Notes: generated from the letters alone by a model not told the origin. A DNA stretch of 64,000 nucleotides from Kiloniellales bacterium (GCA_028280455.1 JANQLT010000202.1:1-64000), one strand, 5' to 3'. Counted from the first letter of the stretch, positions 26,910 through 34,950 are shown. Numbers and translations are program-made.

Positions 26910-27959
26910 CTATCTGACGAGAGCATTCGCAATTGTCCGCCGAATGTAGAGTTCGCCTTTGCCGCTCGCGCGCACCGAACCCTTCGGAAACAGCGCAAGC
27001 ACCGTGGCTAATCCATCCAAATCCCGATATCCAATCTGCATTGCCCGCTTCACAAGGCTGTAGTCATATCCGGACCCGGACTGGTCGCTCCGCTCAGGCT
27101 TGCCCCGTCCCTCCCACAGTTCCTTGAGCTTACTGTCCCGGTGCAGGAGCCGCTGAAAGGACTCCGGAAGCTCGCCGCCAATGACTAGGCCTACCCTCCC
27201 GTACTGGCCACGAAGAGTGGCAGGGTACTCATCAGGCATCGCCATGTTCAGCAGGTAGTCGCGGAGCGCTTCATCCTCTACCCGCTCCCGACCGGGCCAT
27301 CGCGATACCGGACCATTTAGCTTTGCAGTCCCGTAAACCTTGAGCATTCTCCGGAGGTCCTGGGTCGTGTCCAGCTGCGCCTCAAGCCTGCTCAAGATGG
27401 CCTGGTGGTCCTGTCGCACCTCACTTGCGAACTTACTGAGCCTAGATGCTATGTCTGGAGCTTCGGACGTTGGTACCGCAGGATAGGCACACAGGACGTG
27501 CATTCCGTTGCCGCTATCCGCGATAGTTGGTTCTTCGAATCCAAGGTCAGAGAAGTAGCTCGGCATTTCGGTTTCGAGGTAGGTCGCAAGTTCGTTTTTC
27601 TGCTTCTGCCTGCTGCCGTCCCCAGGAATATCGAAGTCGAGAAGCAAGCTCTTGCTGACCACAATCTCATCCTCACGGGCTGCCCGTGCATACCCTCTCT
27701 CGTTCTTTAGGATTCCGGATCTCGGATTTAGTCCGATGCACACCATTCGTTCAGTTTGGTGCTTCTCAGCAAATCGGAGAACGTCAGCCTCTTGGCGTGC
27801 ATACCAAATGCGAGGGAACGCACTGTGCTCAAGATTATGCTCGTAGTTGTCCCGTCCCGCCTTGTAGGCGGGATGCACTGCAAGCAATTCTGAGTAGCAA
27901 TCACGGTGGTCTAGCCAGCGATAGCTTTCGCGCACATGTTGTTCGAGGAATCTTGCCAT
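26910..27959 (-). CDS. Archaeo-eukaryotic primase (PrimPol-like) protein
   Basis: A 349-residue protein with AEP-superfamily motifs: LLLDFDIPGD (metal-binding Asp108 and Asp110) and SGNGMHV (149-155, the sGxGxHh motif), then LKVYGTAKLNGPV, the third conserved region. The C-terminal ~80 residues are helical, as in primase C-terminal domains. Such proteins prime replication of plasmids and integrative elements. It lies between the PD-(D/E)XK-like gene and the excisionase-like gene in the operon. No separate helicase or origin was identified, although the HerA-type ATPase upstream might serve as translocase. Confidence 0.82.
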   Translation of the reverse strand: MARFLEQHVRESYRWLDHRDCYSELLAVHPAYKAGRDNYEHNLEHSAFPRIWYARQEADVLRFAEKHQTERMVCIGLNPRSGILKNERGYARAAREDEIVVSKSLLLDFDIPGDGSRQKQKNELATYLETEMPSYFSDLGFEEPTIADSGNGMHVLCAYPAVPTSEAPDIASRLSKFASEVRQDHQAILSRLEAQLDTTQDLRRMLKVYGTAKLNGPVSRWPGRERVEDEALRDYLLNMAMPDEYPATLRGQYGRVGLVIGGELPESFQRLLHRDSKLKELWEGRGKPERSDQSGSGYDYSLVKRAMQIGYRDLDGLATVLALFPKGSVRASGKGELYIRRTIANALVR

Positions 27960-27991
27960 CTTGCGATCTGGGAGATGTTGCCGCTCTAGCT

Positions 27992-28825
27992 TTAGAAATC
28001 TTGTAGTGCAGTCTTCCCTCGGCGCTTGCCAAAGAGACGTTTGACGAACGAGAACTCGGAAAGGAGGATGACCTTGACGCGTGCTCTTTGGATATGGCTA
28101 AGAACCTCGTCCAGCTGTGCTTCAATGGCTTGGCGTGCTCTCGCGTTCGTGCAGGCAACCAGCACATCAGAGAACCCGCTCATGAGGTCCTGCTGAACGT
28201 TCACTGCCGCGTTCTTCGGAGATAGCTCGACCTCCACCGCAATCGCGCGGCCACTCTTCAGAAAGCCAACGTCTGCCCGTTTTCCGTTGAGGGTCTTTTC
28301 AATCCGCGTTTCCAAACCCAGCGACCGGTAGTAGGCGCAGATGTTCCGCTGCCACCACCAATGTTCCGCGGAAACGTTCTCTGGCCTTGGCTGAGGCGCC
28401 AATCCCAGGACCCTACGTCCCGATGGGCTGAGGCCGAGAAGCTTCACCAGGCCCCCTGTCACTTGACCCAGATTAAGCGAGATTTCCTCCGCCAGACCGC
28501 GCTCTATCGCTTCTTTCTTCATCCGGTTGCTCTTGTCGGGCGAAAGAGCAAGGCGCTGCGCGCGTTGCGTCGTGGTGTCGTTCGGGAACTCCACAACGGA
28601 ATCAAGATAGAGGTGCAGGTCGTCGGACAGTGGTGAGGCGTCGGGTCCGGAAGTGCTACACCTCCGATCCGGGCCTACGTTCTCCTCGCTAGGCCTTCGC
28701 TCTTCGTTCTGCGCGCGATGGATCTCCGGAACTCGAGCAGGCACGACATGCCGCATCAGCTCAGCGATCGGCGCCTCGCGGACAACGGCCAGCTCCTCAT
28801 CGGTAACGTCTTTGCGGAACCGCAT
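27992..28825 (-). CDS. Protein with C-terminal PD-(D/E)XK-like domain
   Basis: A 277-residue protein. Residues 1-90 look mostly unstructured, ~95-150 are helical, and ~150-265 resemble a restriction-endonuclease fold: ETRIEKTLNGKRADVGFL then GRAIAVEVELSPKN, giving D-x(n)-ExE/K-like spacing, followed by alternating strands (DVLVACTN, VKVILLSEF). The final Lys of a classical ExK is not in place, so it may bind but not cut DNA. Replication-relaxation proteins that accompany HerA/VirD4-type ATPases in mobile elements have a comparable layout. It starts 2 bases after the membrane-protein gene. Confidence 0.55.
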   Translation of the reverse strand: MRFRKDVTDEELAVVREAPIAELMRHVVPARVPEIHRAQNEERRPSEENVGPDRRCSTSGPDASPLSDDLHLYLDSVVEFPNDTTTQRAQRLALSPDKSNRMKKEAIERGLAEEISLNLGQVTGGLVKLLGLSPSGRRVLGLAPQPRPENVSAEHWWWQRNICAYYRSLGLETRIEKTLNGKRADVGFLKSGRAIAVEVELSPKNAAVNVQQDLMSGFSDVLVACTNARARQAIEAQLDEVLSHIQRARVKVILLSEFSFVKRLFGKRRGKTALQDF

Positions 28826-28827
28826 GC

Positions 28828-29052
28828 CTAGTCTCTCTCTCCACGAGAGAAGAGAATCTTGATGATGCCCACCAAGGCGATGAGGTACGCGAGCCTCACG
28901 GCCAGATCGAACGCTGGCCTATTACCCGTACCCTCAAATTCTGGGATGTCTGCCAGACGAGAAAAGAGCTGCTCGACCGCGGGCACCAGGTTGAAGAAGT
29001 GCCCCAGCAAAATGATGACGATCCCAATGGCGATCACTCCGTAGGCATTCAT
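28828..29052 (-). CDS. Small two-helix membrane protein
   Basis: A 74-residue protein with two predicted transmembrane helices, GVIAIGIVIILLGHFF (~5-21) and LAVRLAYLIALVGIIKILF (~50-68), joined by an acidic loop. It lies 4 bases downstream of the HerA-type ATPase gene and 2 bases before the PD-(D/E)XK-like gene, so it is co-transcribed with both. It could anchor the ATPase at the membrane, as small partners do for VirD4-like proteins, but that is inference. Confidence 0.65.
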   Translation of the reverse strand: MNAYGVIAIGIVIILLGHFFNLVPAVEQLFSRLADIPEFEGTGNRPAFDLAVRLAYLIALVGIIKILFSRGERD

Positions 29053-29056
29053 TTCC

Positions 29057-30358
29057 CTACTCCAGCGGAATGCGTGGCGTGCGAATTAGGAAGGGATCCA
29101 CTTTTGGAATGCGGACGATTGCCTGGCCGACGTCCAGCTTCGGGATGTAGTCCGCTTGTTCCTTGGAGAGGGCCATCATCTTCCTTGCCCGGTCTATGTC
29201 GTTCCCGCTACCGAGCCGCATAACCATCTTGAGTCGCGAATTGACGAAGATGCTCTCGTTCACGTGCAAGGATTGGTTTGCGAATAGGATTCCTATTCCC
29301 GTCTCCCGAGCCATGCTGAGGATCGATGCGAGCGGAGGATGGCCAATGTTGTCATTGTAGCCCGGAGGAGCGGCCCACGCTCCTTCGTCGATCCCAATCA
29401 GGTTCCTTAACCCGGTGCCGCGTTGATTGGTTGCGATGCGGTAGAGGAACAAGAGATAAAGCAGGAATGTCATGACGAAGCGCGCGTGCCGTTCGCTCAG
29501 CCCCTTGACCTCCAAGACGAACGTCATCTCGGCAAGCTTGTCGATGGGAAAGCCGCGTCTGAATGAATAGGTTCGGGGGCTTGTGAGTAGATACGACTCA
29601 AGCCTAGTGATGATGGAATCCCGAAAGCCAGCAGGACGGCTACCGCCCTTGATGACGTATCCTTTGAGCTTCTCCAGAAGGTCAGCCAGTGTCGGATAGT
29701 CGGTGCCGCCGTCGAATATGCCCCGTTCCAGATAGAGTTCGTTCACAGCCTTCAGCAGGAGTGCTTCTGCACCGTCCAGGAGATTGTTGGTCTTACAGAA
29801 GATCGTTACGAACATGATGAGGTGCTGCTTCGGGCCGATGGGCGCATGCACCTCCAGCGGGTTCACGATGAGGTGGTCAACCGCATCCAGAACCATGATT
29901 TCCGGATTTATGCGATACAGGTGCCGATAGTCCTGCTTATCCCTATCGAATATCCAAACTGGAATGCCGTGGCGCATCGTTTGCAGGAATGTGCTCGTCA
30001 GGAAGTTAGACTTCCCAGAGCCGGACGCTCCTATATTGCAGCCATGCTGCATTAGCAGAGAGAGTGGGTAGGGCACGGGCACCTCAATGCGTTCAGCCTC
30101 TCCGAGAAGCAGGCATCTCCTGTCGTCGACAGGCAGCAGGTCAGCCGGCATTGGAGGCTTGAACGGTATCTGCTGTAGGAGTTGTCGTGTCGCCTCTGGC
30201 TGAAGAATCTGGACTATCTTGCTCGCCAGGCGTTCATCTCCAGCCACGGCTGCTGCGAGAATGGCTCGTTTGACCGCTGGGTCGCGGTCGAGGTTCGCGC
30301 TCTCGGCCAGTTCGAGCATCGTTTCAGCAGGAACTAGCGCTCTTGCCCGGGAGAGCAT
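29057..30358 (-). CDS. HerA/VirD4-type DNA-translocase ATPase
   Basis: A 433-residue P-loop ATPase of the HerA/FtsK superfamily. Walker A is GASGSGKSN (110-118), Walker B LIGIDEGAW near 320-330, followed by SMARETGIGILFANQSL, the sensor region typical of HerA and VirD4 coupling proteins. The N-terminal ~75 residues are helical. It probably forms a hexamer that moves DNA or protein. The ATG directly follows the stop of the zinc-ribbon gene, with AAGGAG nine bases ahead. Its place directly downstream of ubiquitin-like pathway genes is unusual and central to the interest of this operon. Confidence 0.82.
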   Translation of the reverse strand: MLSRARALVPAETMLELAESANLDRDPAVKRAILAAAVAGDERLASKIVQILQPEATRQLLQQIPFKPPMPADLLPVDDRRCLLLGEAERIEVPVPYPLSLLMQHGCNIGASGSGKSNFLTSTFLQTMRHGIPVWIFDRDKQDYRHLYRINPEIMVLDAVDHLIVNPLEVHAPIGPKQHLIMFVTIFCKTNNLLDGAEALLLKAVNELYLERGIFDGGTDYPTLADLLEKLKGYVIKGGSRPAGFRDSIITRLESYLLTSPRTYSFRRGFPIDKLAEMTFVLEVKGLSERHARFVMTFLLYLLFLYRIATNQRGTGLRNLIGIDEGAWAAPPGYNDNIGHPPLASILSMARETGIGILFANQSLHVNESIFVNSRLKMVMRLGSGNDIDRARKMMALSKEQADYIPKLDVGQAIVRIPKVDPFLIRTPRIPLE

Positions 30359-30781
30359 CTAGTTGAACTCCTTCGACAGCAGGCCATGCAGGGAGGCTAG
30401 TCCTCTCAGGATGCATCTCTGGCATGCCACGATGATGCGGCACCGCGGGCAGTAGGGAATGGCCTCGAAGACACGCGCGCGCTCCGGAGAAATGATGCGG
30501 AAGCAGCGACTGCACCGAACGTTACATTGCCAGCAGAGCCATTTTCCAGTGAGGGCGCAGCGTGCGGTTATCGCACCTGGCTGATAGACGAGGTGCCCGC
30601 AATCCGCATGGTGGACGGCATGTTCTGCAACCGTCTCTATGCCCTCCTCGTCGAACGTCTCCTCCGTGACCTCAAAGCTTGGGCCGCATTCATCCAGCGG
30701 ACGCTGCACGAAGCGCCTTCTCTCGCTGTGGAGCGGTCTGCGATATCTAGGAAAGGCAAAGAGTCCATCGTTCCACGACAT
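30359..30781 (-). CDS. Cysteine-rich zinc-ribbon protein in the Ubl operon
   Basis: A 140-residue protein. The C-terminal half contains repeated Cys pairs and one His-Cys set: HHADCGH, TARC, WLCWQCNVRCSRC, PYCPRC and ACQRC, enough for two or three zinc sites in a B-box/ribbon- or RING-like arrangement. The start at 30781 is preferred because GAGGGGG precedes it; a GTG at 30796 is in frame. RING- or ribbon-type proteins act as E3 or adaptors in ubiquitin pathways, but nothing in the sequence proves that here. Confidence 0.68.
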   Translation of the reverse strand: MSWNDGLFAFPRYRRPLHSERRRFVQRPLDECGPSFEVTEETFDEEGIETVAEHAVHHADCGHLVYQPGAITARCALTGKWLCWQCNVRCSRCFRIISPERARVFEAIPYCPRCRIIVACQRCILRGLASLHGLLSKEFN

Positions 30782-30792
30782 GGCAAGCCCCC

Positions 30793-31233
30793 TCACACTC
30801 CAGGAAAGCGAGGGAACATGGCACCGAGGCCTGGTACAGTGCTCATTGGATTGTTGTGGGGCTCGCGGAGTGGCGCGGGAGATGGCTGTTGGAGATTCGG
30901 CTGCTGCATTTCATGCGGCCCGCCGACTGGGTGCCCTGCCCCACTTGCCGCACGGGCAGCATCCACGTTTTGCTGGTCGGCTGCCGTGTTGATGCCTCCG
31001 CCACCCTGGAGGATGTCGATGCCTTCCGACACCTGATGGCGATGAAAAACCTCCTCAGCCCGCGCCAGGTCCAGGATCGGGTCAGTCACGAGGCATGCCA
31101 TCGGCTGCTGCACCGCCAAATCAGTTGGCTGCTTCTTGAGCGGTGCTGGTGATTTGAAATGGGCAAGCGGATCCAAAGCACGCTTTCTCGGCCGTCTCCG
31201 CCATTCCGGAAGGGCCTGCTCAAAGAGCTTCAT
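30793..31233 (-). CDS. Pro/Gln/Gly-rich, largely disordered protein in the Ubl operon
   Basis: A 146-residue protein whose ATG overlaps the stop of the E1-like gene (ATGA), so translation is coupled. The N-terminal 40 residues are basic, a short helical section (TDPILDLARAEEVFHRHQ) follows, and the last ~70 residues are low-complexity and rich in Pro, Gln, Asn and Gly. No domain is recognised. It could be a conjugation target, scaffold or adaptor. It is not an artefact: start coupling, strand and tight spacing to the next gene all fit the operon. Confidence 0.6.
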   Translation of the reverse strand: MKLFEQALPEWRRRPRKRALDPLAHFKSPAPLKKQPTDLAVQQPMACLVTDPILDLARAEEVFHRHQVSEGIDILQGGGGINTAADQQNVDAARAASGAGHPVGGPHEMQQPNLQQPSPAPLREPHNNPMSTVPGLGAMFPRFPGV

Positions 31234-32018
31234 TCTTTGCCTCCAACAGACTTCAAGTGGCTGCATAGTGGGCAGTCCGCCCTCCTCTCGATGGAGAGGC
31301 ACGCGTCCGGCACTGAGCCATCGAGGAACACCGAACGGAGGTTCCATTCGCGGTGCCTGTCGCAAAGGACGGTGTCGACGGCATAGACGACAAAGCCCGC
31401 GAGCACCTGCAGCACGTCAACAATTCCGGGCAGGTTGCACGGATAAGACTCATCGTTCAGCGCATGAGGGAACATGCAGCCGAAACACGCATTGCCGGAC
31501 TCTTGGATGGCGCAATAGAGCTGGTTCGCATCTCGGGAGACTGCCGCGTGCACGACGGGAATGCTATGAGTAAGCCCGTACTTCGCGACCGCAACCCGAG
31601 TCGGGTTGTTGTCCACGCCGCAGACAATGACGTCGCAATGCTCTAACGAGACCCCTTCCTCGAGGAGTTCTTGGAAACGGTACGGCCAGCATATGATTTT
31701 TGTTTCAAAGAGACATTCACGAGAAAGACGCCTGCCAAGCGCAACAGCCTTGTTCTTTCCGATGTCTCGTTTGACGAACTGCTGATGCGGCAGATTGCGC
31801 TCTTCAACGCTATCGTCATCCATTAGTCCGATTACACACGGTCCCTTCCATGCGAGAGCACAGGCAACATTGCTTCCAATCCCTCCCGCTCCGACTCCCA
31901 GAATAGTTGAGCCTTGATACCGGGCTAGATCAAAGCCACTGACCTTTCCCTGGGAGAAGTTGACCTGCTCCCACTGTGCCTTTGGCAGCGGCTTCGTCCT
32001 GAAAACTCTCGGCTTCAC
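31230..32018 (-). CDS. E1-like (ThiF/MoeB family) ubiquitin-like-activating enzyme
   Basis: A 262-residue adenylyltransferase. The Gly-rich nucleotide loop GVGAGGIGSNVA starts at 41, MDDDSVEERNLPHQQF (66-81) matches the ATP/Mg region, and DIGKNKA follows. CFGC (178-181) and CPLC (249-252) form the structural zinc site. Cys194 in PCNLPGIVDVLQVLAG lines up with the catalytic Cys of MoeB/ThiF-type proteins, so thioester formation is possible. The GTG start overlaps the JAB stop codon (GTGA). It would adenylate the C-terminus of the Ubl encoded two genes upstream and pass it to the E2-like protein. Confidence 0.85.
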   Translation of the reverse strand: MKPRVFRTKPLPKAQWEQVNFSQGKVSGFDLARYQGSTILGVGAGGIGSNVACALAWKGPCVIGLMDDDSVEERNLPHQQFVKRDIGKNKAVALGRRLSRECLFETKIICWPYRFQELLEEGVSLEHCDVIVCGVDNNPTRVAVAKYGLTHSIPVVHAAVSRDANQLYCAIQESGNACFGCMFPHALNDESYPCNLPGIVDVLQVLAGFVVYAVDTVLCDRHREWNLRSVFLDGSVPDACLSIERRADCPLCSHLKSVGGKE

Positions 32019-32767
32019 AGCTCTTCTCCGACGTCGAACACGCGAAAGAGCTTCTCCATGGGTTCGTCAAGGAGTGTTTCTGCCCCATTCCCGTACACGT
32101 CCAATTCGAAGGGCTTCCACGTCGAGAAGAGCCGCACATAGCCATCCAGCGAGAAGATTCCGCCAATCGCGTCGCAGCCAAGCTTCACAAAACGCTCCTG
32201 GTTGGCGATGTCTGTGCTGGAAGGCTTGGTAATCTCCGGACCGTCCCCCATGTGAGAATGAAACATCGCGAGCAGCTGGTGCCCATGGTGCTCTGTAAGG
32301 GAGACGATGGCGTAGTGCGCCTTCCTCTCATCGGCGCACACATAGGCAGCGCTCTGCTGCTCAAGAGGCACTTTCACCATGCGGCTCAAGATGCGCAGCC
32401 CATCCGCAGTTACCGAGCCAGTGATGAGGGCAAGGCGTTCTCTATTGTCGGGATCGGAAGGCAGGTATTCGAGGCACTCACGCAGGAACAGCGTGGAAAC
32501 TTGGCATCGAATAATCTCCTGTGCCGCGGTTGCTGCGTGTCCCCTTGTCTGGCCGCTAGCTATCTCTTTGAGAGCTTGCCTAGCCCGTGCGAGGATGATG
32601 AGCGAATCAATCTCTTCGTGAGCTCGCTTCCCACAATCCTCATTTGGCTCTTCCAGGTCAGAAACCAGATTCCGTAGCCGGTCGCGGAACTCCTCGTCTA
32701 AGCCCAGGCCGAGCCGCTTCACGAGTTCCGATGCATTGGGTTTCTTTTGGAAAGGAAGTAGACGCAT
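32015..32767 (-). CDS. JAB/MPN-domain metallopeptidase (deubiquitinase-like)
   Basis: A 250-residue protein. The N-terminal ~85 residues are helical; the C-terminal JAB domain has the JAMM zinc motif H170SH172 followed by PSSTD (Ser183/184, Asp186), with Glu110 upstream as candidate catalytic Glu. The spacing between HxH and SxxD is three residues longer than in classical JAMM, as in some bacterial JABs. It should process the Ubl precursor or remove conjugated Ubl. The ATG at 32767 has GGAG inside the end of the E2-like gene as its ribosome binding site. The E1-like gene overlaps its stop. Confidence 0.85.
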   Translation of the reverse strand: MRLLPFQKKPNASELVKRLGLGLDEEFRDRLRNLVSDLEEPNEDCGKRAHEEIDSLIILARARQALKEIASGQTRGHAATAAQEIIRCQVSTLFLRECLEYLPSDPDNRERLALITGSVTADGLRILSRMVKVPLEQQSAAYVCADERKAHYAIVSLTEHHGHQLLAMFHSHMGDGPEITKPSSTDIANQERFVKLGCDAIGGIFSLDGYVRLFSTWKPFELDVYGNGAETLLDEPMEKLFRVFDVGEEL

Positions 32768-32768
32768 G

Positions 32769-33158
32769 CTATCGCTCCATCTCGAAGCTCTCGCAGAGAA
32801 TCTGCTCGACATAGAAAATGATGGAATCGATGTCCTTGCCCCGTGGGTTTAGGGAGAGATTGATTTCGTAGATGCCTTTCCTCTTCCAGTAGAAGCAGAC
32901 CCAGCGGGAGTGCTGCTTGAGCTGGTCGGTCGGCGGATTATGGATGTAGACCCGAAATCGGTCGCCTCGCCGTTGGATGGAGCCCTTCCACGCTCCGTAG
33001 CGCGTGCGGTAGTAGCCGCTATAGCCCTTACCATCCTTCATCCAGCCCCGCTTGACGTGCAGGGGAGTGGTATTAGGCCGCACGACCGGCGCACGGAGAG
33101 AAGGCGGCCGTTGGTGTTGCCCCCGTCCTCTTCCGTGCAACCAGCTAAACACTGACAT
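32769..33158 (-). CDS. E2-like protein (candidate ubiquitin-like conjugating enzyme)
   Basis: A 129-residue protein. After a basic, Pro-rich N-terminal ~35 residues comes a compact region with the order expected of bacterial E2-like folds: strands (GYSGYYRTRYGAWKGSI, DRFRVYIHN), a PP turn, then QHSRWVCFYW with His83 and candidate catalytic Cys88, a final strand and a C-terminal helix (DSIIFYVEQILCESF). The identification rests on this pattern and on lying between Ubl and JAB genes. Start chosen at 33158 with GAGAGGTG upstream, right after the Ubl stop. Confidence 0.62.
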   Translation of the reverse strand: MSVFSWLHGRGRGQHQRPPSLRAPVVRPNTTPLHVKRGWMKDGKGYSGYYRTRYGAWKGSIQRRGDRFRVYIHNPPTDQLKQHSRWVCFYWKRKGIYEINLSLNPRGKDIDSIIFYVEQILCESFEMER

Positions 33159-33169
33159 AGCGACACCTC

Positions 33170-33439
33170 TCACACGCGGCCCGCGTCGACGCGGGAGGTG
33201 ACGAAGAGAAGGTCTCCATCCCGGATTTGGCCGTAAACGGGTTCGTCGTGCCCAAAGACAGAATCCGGGGTTCCGCGTGAGATTTGGAACTCATTAGTCA
33301 GCCCCAACCGGGTCAGGATGTCCGCTGCTGTCGTCCCCGGTGTGATGAAAGCTGACGAGGTATGGCCGCCACCCGCGGCCTTGATGCTAACAAGTTTGCC
33401 GGCGTGGGGTGCATTGCCCTGAACGATTTCGGCTTCCAT
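33170..33439 (-). CDS. Ubiquitin-like beta-grasp protein
   Basis: An 89-residue protein. The first ~15 residues are an extension; then KLVSIKAAGGGHTS (strands 1-2), TPGTTAADILTRLGL (helix 1) and QIRDGDLLFVTSRVDAGRV (last strand and tail) give the beta-grasp pattern with the typical DGD turn. The tail ends DAGRV, so two residues follow the last Gly, a candidate processing site for the JAB peptidase. The ATG at 33439 has AAGGAAG at ideal spacing; a GTG two codons earlier is in frame. It precedes the E2-like gene with an 11-base gap. Confidence 0.68.
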   Translation of the reverse strand: MEAEIVQGNAPHAGKLVSIKAAGGGHTSSAFITPGTTAADILTRLGLTNEFQISRGTPDSVFGHDEPVYGQIRDGDLLFVTSRVDAGRV

Positions 33440-33458
33440 ATCCACTTCCTTTCTCCGC

Positions 33459-33695
33459 CTAGAACGGCAAGCGCTCTTCCTCTTCTCGCTTCCGGTCGAG
33501 GACTCGCTTCCTGAACGCTTGCAGGTCGTCCTGAAACTCCGGAAACTCCTGCAGCTCGACCATGAGATCGTCTACGTGTCGTTTGGCGCTCGCGAGCACG
33601 TCCTCCGGCCGACGCCTTCTCTTAGTCCTCTTGGAAGTTGCCGATTGACCGCTGTTTCTGGTTAGTTCAGGCCCTGTTGTCTTCTGCGTATCCAA
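33459..33695 (-). CDS. Small helical protein, first gene of the Ubl operon
   Basis: A 78-residue protein starting at TTG 33695 behind a strong AAAGGAG site at six bases. The N-terminal third is Thr/Ser/Lys-rich, then RTKRRRRPEDV is strongly basic, and the rest is a charged amphipathic helix (HVDDLMVELQEF, FRKRVLDRKREEEER). No known domain. It may be a DNA-binding or scaffold protein for the module. It starts the 12-gene leftward run, 19 bases ahead of the Ubl gene. Confidence 0.6.
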   Translation of the reverse strand: MDTQKTTGPELTRNSGQSATSKRTKRRRRPEDVLASAKRHVDDLMVELQEFPEFQDDLQAFRKRVLDRKREEEERLPF

Positions 33696-34308
33696 CTTGA
33701 ACTCCTTTCGCTACTAATTGCTTTGGCAGACCACAGACCGAATGCACAACTTCGAGCAAATTGTGTGCATCAATGTGGGCAAACCCATGTCAACTCGTCG
33801 TCGTCGAGAAAGCCGTGACCATCAAAGAAATGGGCCGATCCTGGGCAGGGATACAGGACGGCCGTTGCCCATAAGGTGCTTCGATGAACTTGCTTGCTTT
33901 GAACCGTCGCCTCCAATCGGCTGCTTTTCCCGTAGTTGTGCTCACTTCCTGATTCTGTTTGCTTGCTCTGTGTTTCTTCTAGGGTCATGGCTCAACTCCC
34001 TCTTTGGTTGTGTAAAGTCATCGGTGGACGAAACAGGAGAGATCCAACCAAGTTGGTTTGGCTCAACACCGAGCGGGGCCAGAGGATTGTTGAGTAGTAG
34101 CGAAACTAGTCCTCCATCTGCCCTTGCTGGCTCAACCGGCTGCGACAAGACCGAAAGGCTTATGAATGCAGCTCCCGCTACCACTTAGTATATGACGCGG
34201 TCGTCCCCGCTATGATTGGAGTGACAGAGATGATCTGAATGACGAGCCGAGGCGAGAGAGATCGGAAAGATTAGGTCTTTAGACAAGAGAATTCAGGCCG
34301 CACTCTAC
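33696..34308. other. Promoter region of the Ubl operon; no convincing gene
   Basis: About 610 bases between divergent transcription units. Overlapping small frames on both strands (for example 33770-33988 and 33942-34184, minus) lack ribosome binding sites and start at GTG or weak sites. A partial inverted repeat, ATGCACAA (33742-33749) and TTGTGTGCAT (33761-33770), lies about 50 bases upstream of the operon start and could be an operator. Confidence 0.45.
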
Positions 34309-34587
34309 ATGTCTCCTGAAATCCTCTCTTGTATGGACAGCACAGAGATAAGAGGCTTGCTACAGGATTATCGGATCAAGTCACCGAACGACAAATACGT
34401 CACTAGACTTAGCCTTGTTGCGTTCTCAAGCACATATCACCCAGCCGCCGAGTTTCGGAACTATCTGCGATGCTGCCATAGAACTGGCATTGACTTCGGC
34501 AAAAGATCAAGGCTCTATGAAGTTAGTGGAGAAATTCTAGATGTGAAGAGTGAGGAGTTTGGCCCGGGGAGTGAGGAAAGCCGATAG
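34309..34587 (+). CDS. Hypothetical protein
   Basis: A 92-residue soluble protein, mostly alpha/beta, with no recognised motif. A segment with two adjacent Cys (YLRCCHRTG) lies near residue 50. There is no strong ribosome binding site at ATG 34309. It is the first of three small rightward genes (34.3-35.3 kb) divergent from the Ubl operon. Function unknown. Confidence 0.4.
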   Translation: MSPEILSCMDSTEIRGLLQDYRIKSPNDKYVTRLSLVAFSSTYHPAAEFRNYLRCCHRTGIDFGKRSRLYEVSGEILDVKSEEFGPGSEESR

Positions 34588-34638
34588 GCGACAGGTGGTC
34601 GGCGCGCAATTGATTTTAGAGGTCTTCTAGGTTGAGAG

Positions 34639-34950
34639 ATGGAGAATTGGCGCTTGAAATTTGTTAGAGATGCCCATGTGCTGATGGGGAAGCCGAGGGA
34701 CGTTACCCTTGTACTTGACGAGATTCGTGCAGGGTTCGATGAATTGTATGGTCATGGGAGCTTCCTTGATTGGGAAACCTCATATTGGGCCTTCGATTGC
34801 ATGGAGTGGGACGAAATTCATCAGGCGCTGAACAATCGATCTGAGGCTCCAATAAAGCGAAACACGATAAACGCTCGTGCTTACCGCGGAAGAAAGTACA
34901 TTCTGGAGCGCATTAAGACAAAGTACCAGAAGAGCGATGGAACTCGATAG
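34639..34950 (+). CDS. Hypothetical protein
   Basis: A 103-residue protein starting at ATG 34639 behind GGTTGAGAG. It is rich in Trp and Tyr in the middle (DWETSYWAFDCMEWDE) and ends in a basic helix. No domain recognised. Its 3' end overlaps the start of the next gene by 14 bases, so the two are probably co-translated. Confidence 0.5.
   Translation: MENWRLKFVRDAHVLMGKPRDVTLVLDEIRAGFDELYGHGSFLDWETSYWAFDCMEWDEIHQALNNRSEAPIKRNTINARAYRGRKYILERIKTKYQKSDGTR

Noticed and set aside
33942-34184. 80-residue leftward frame with a signal-peptide-like start ahead of the Ubl operon
   Set aside because: GTG start without ribosome binding site, overlaps another weak frame, and lies in the expected promoter region.
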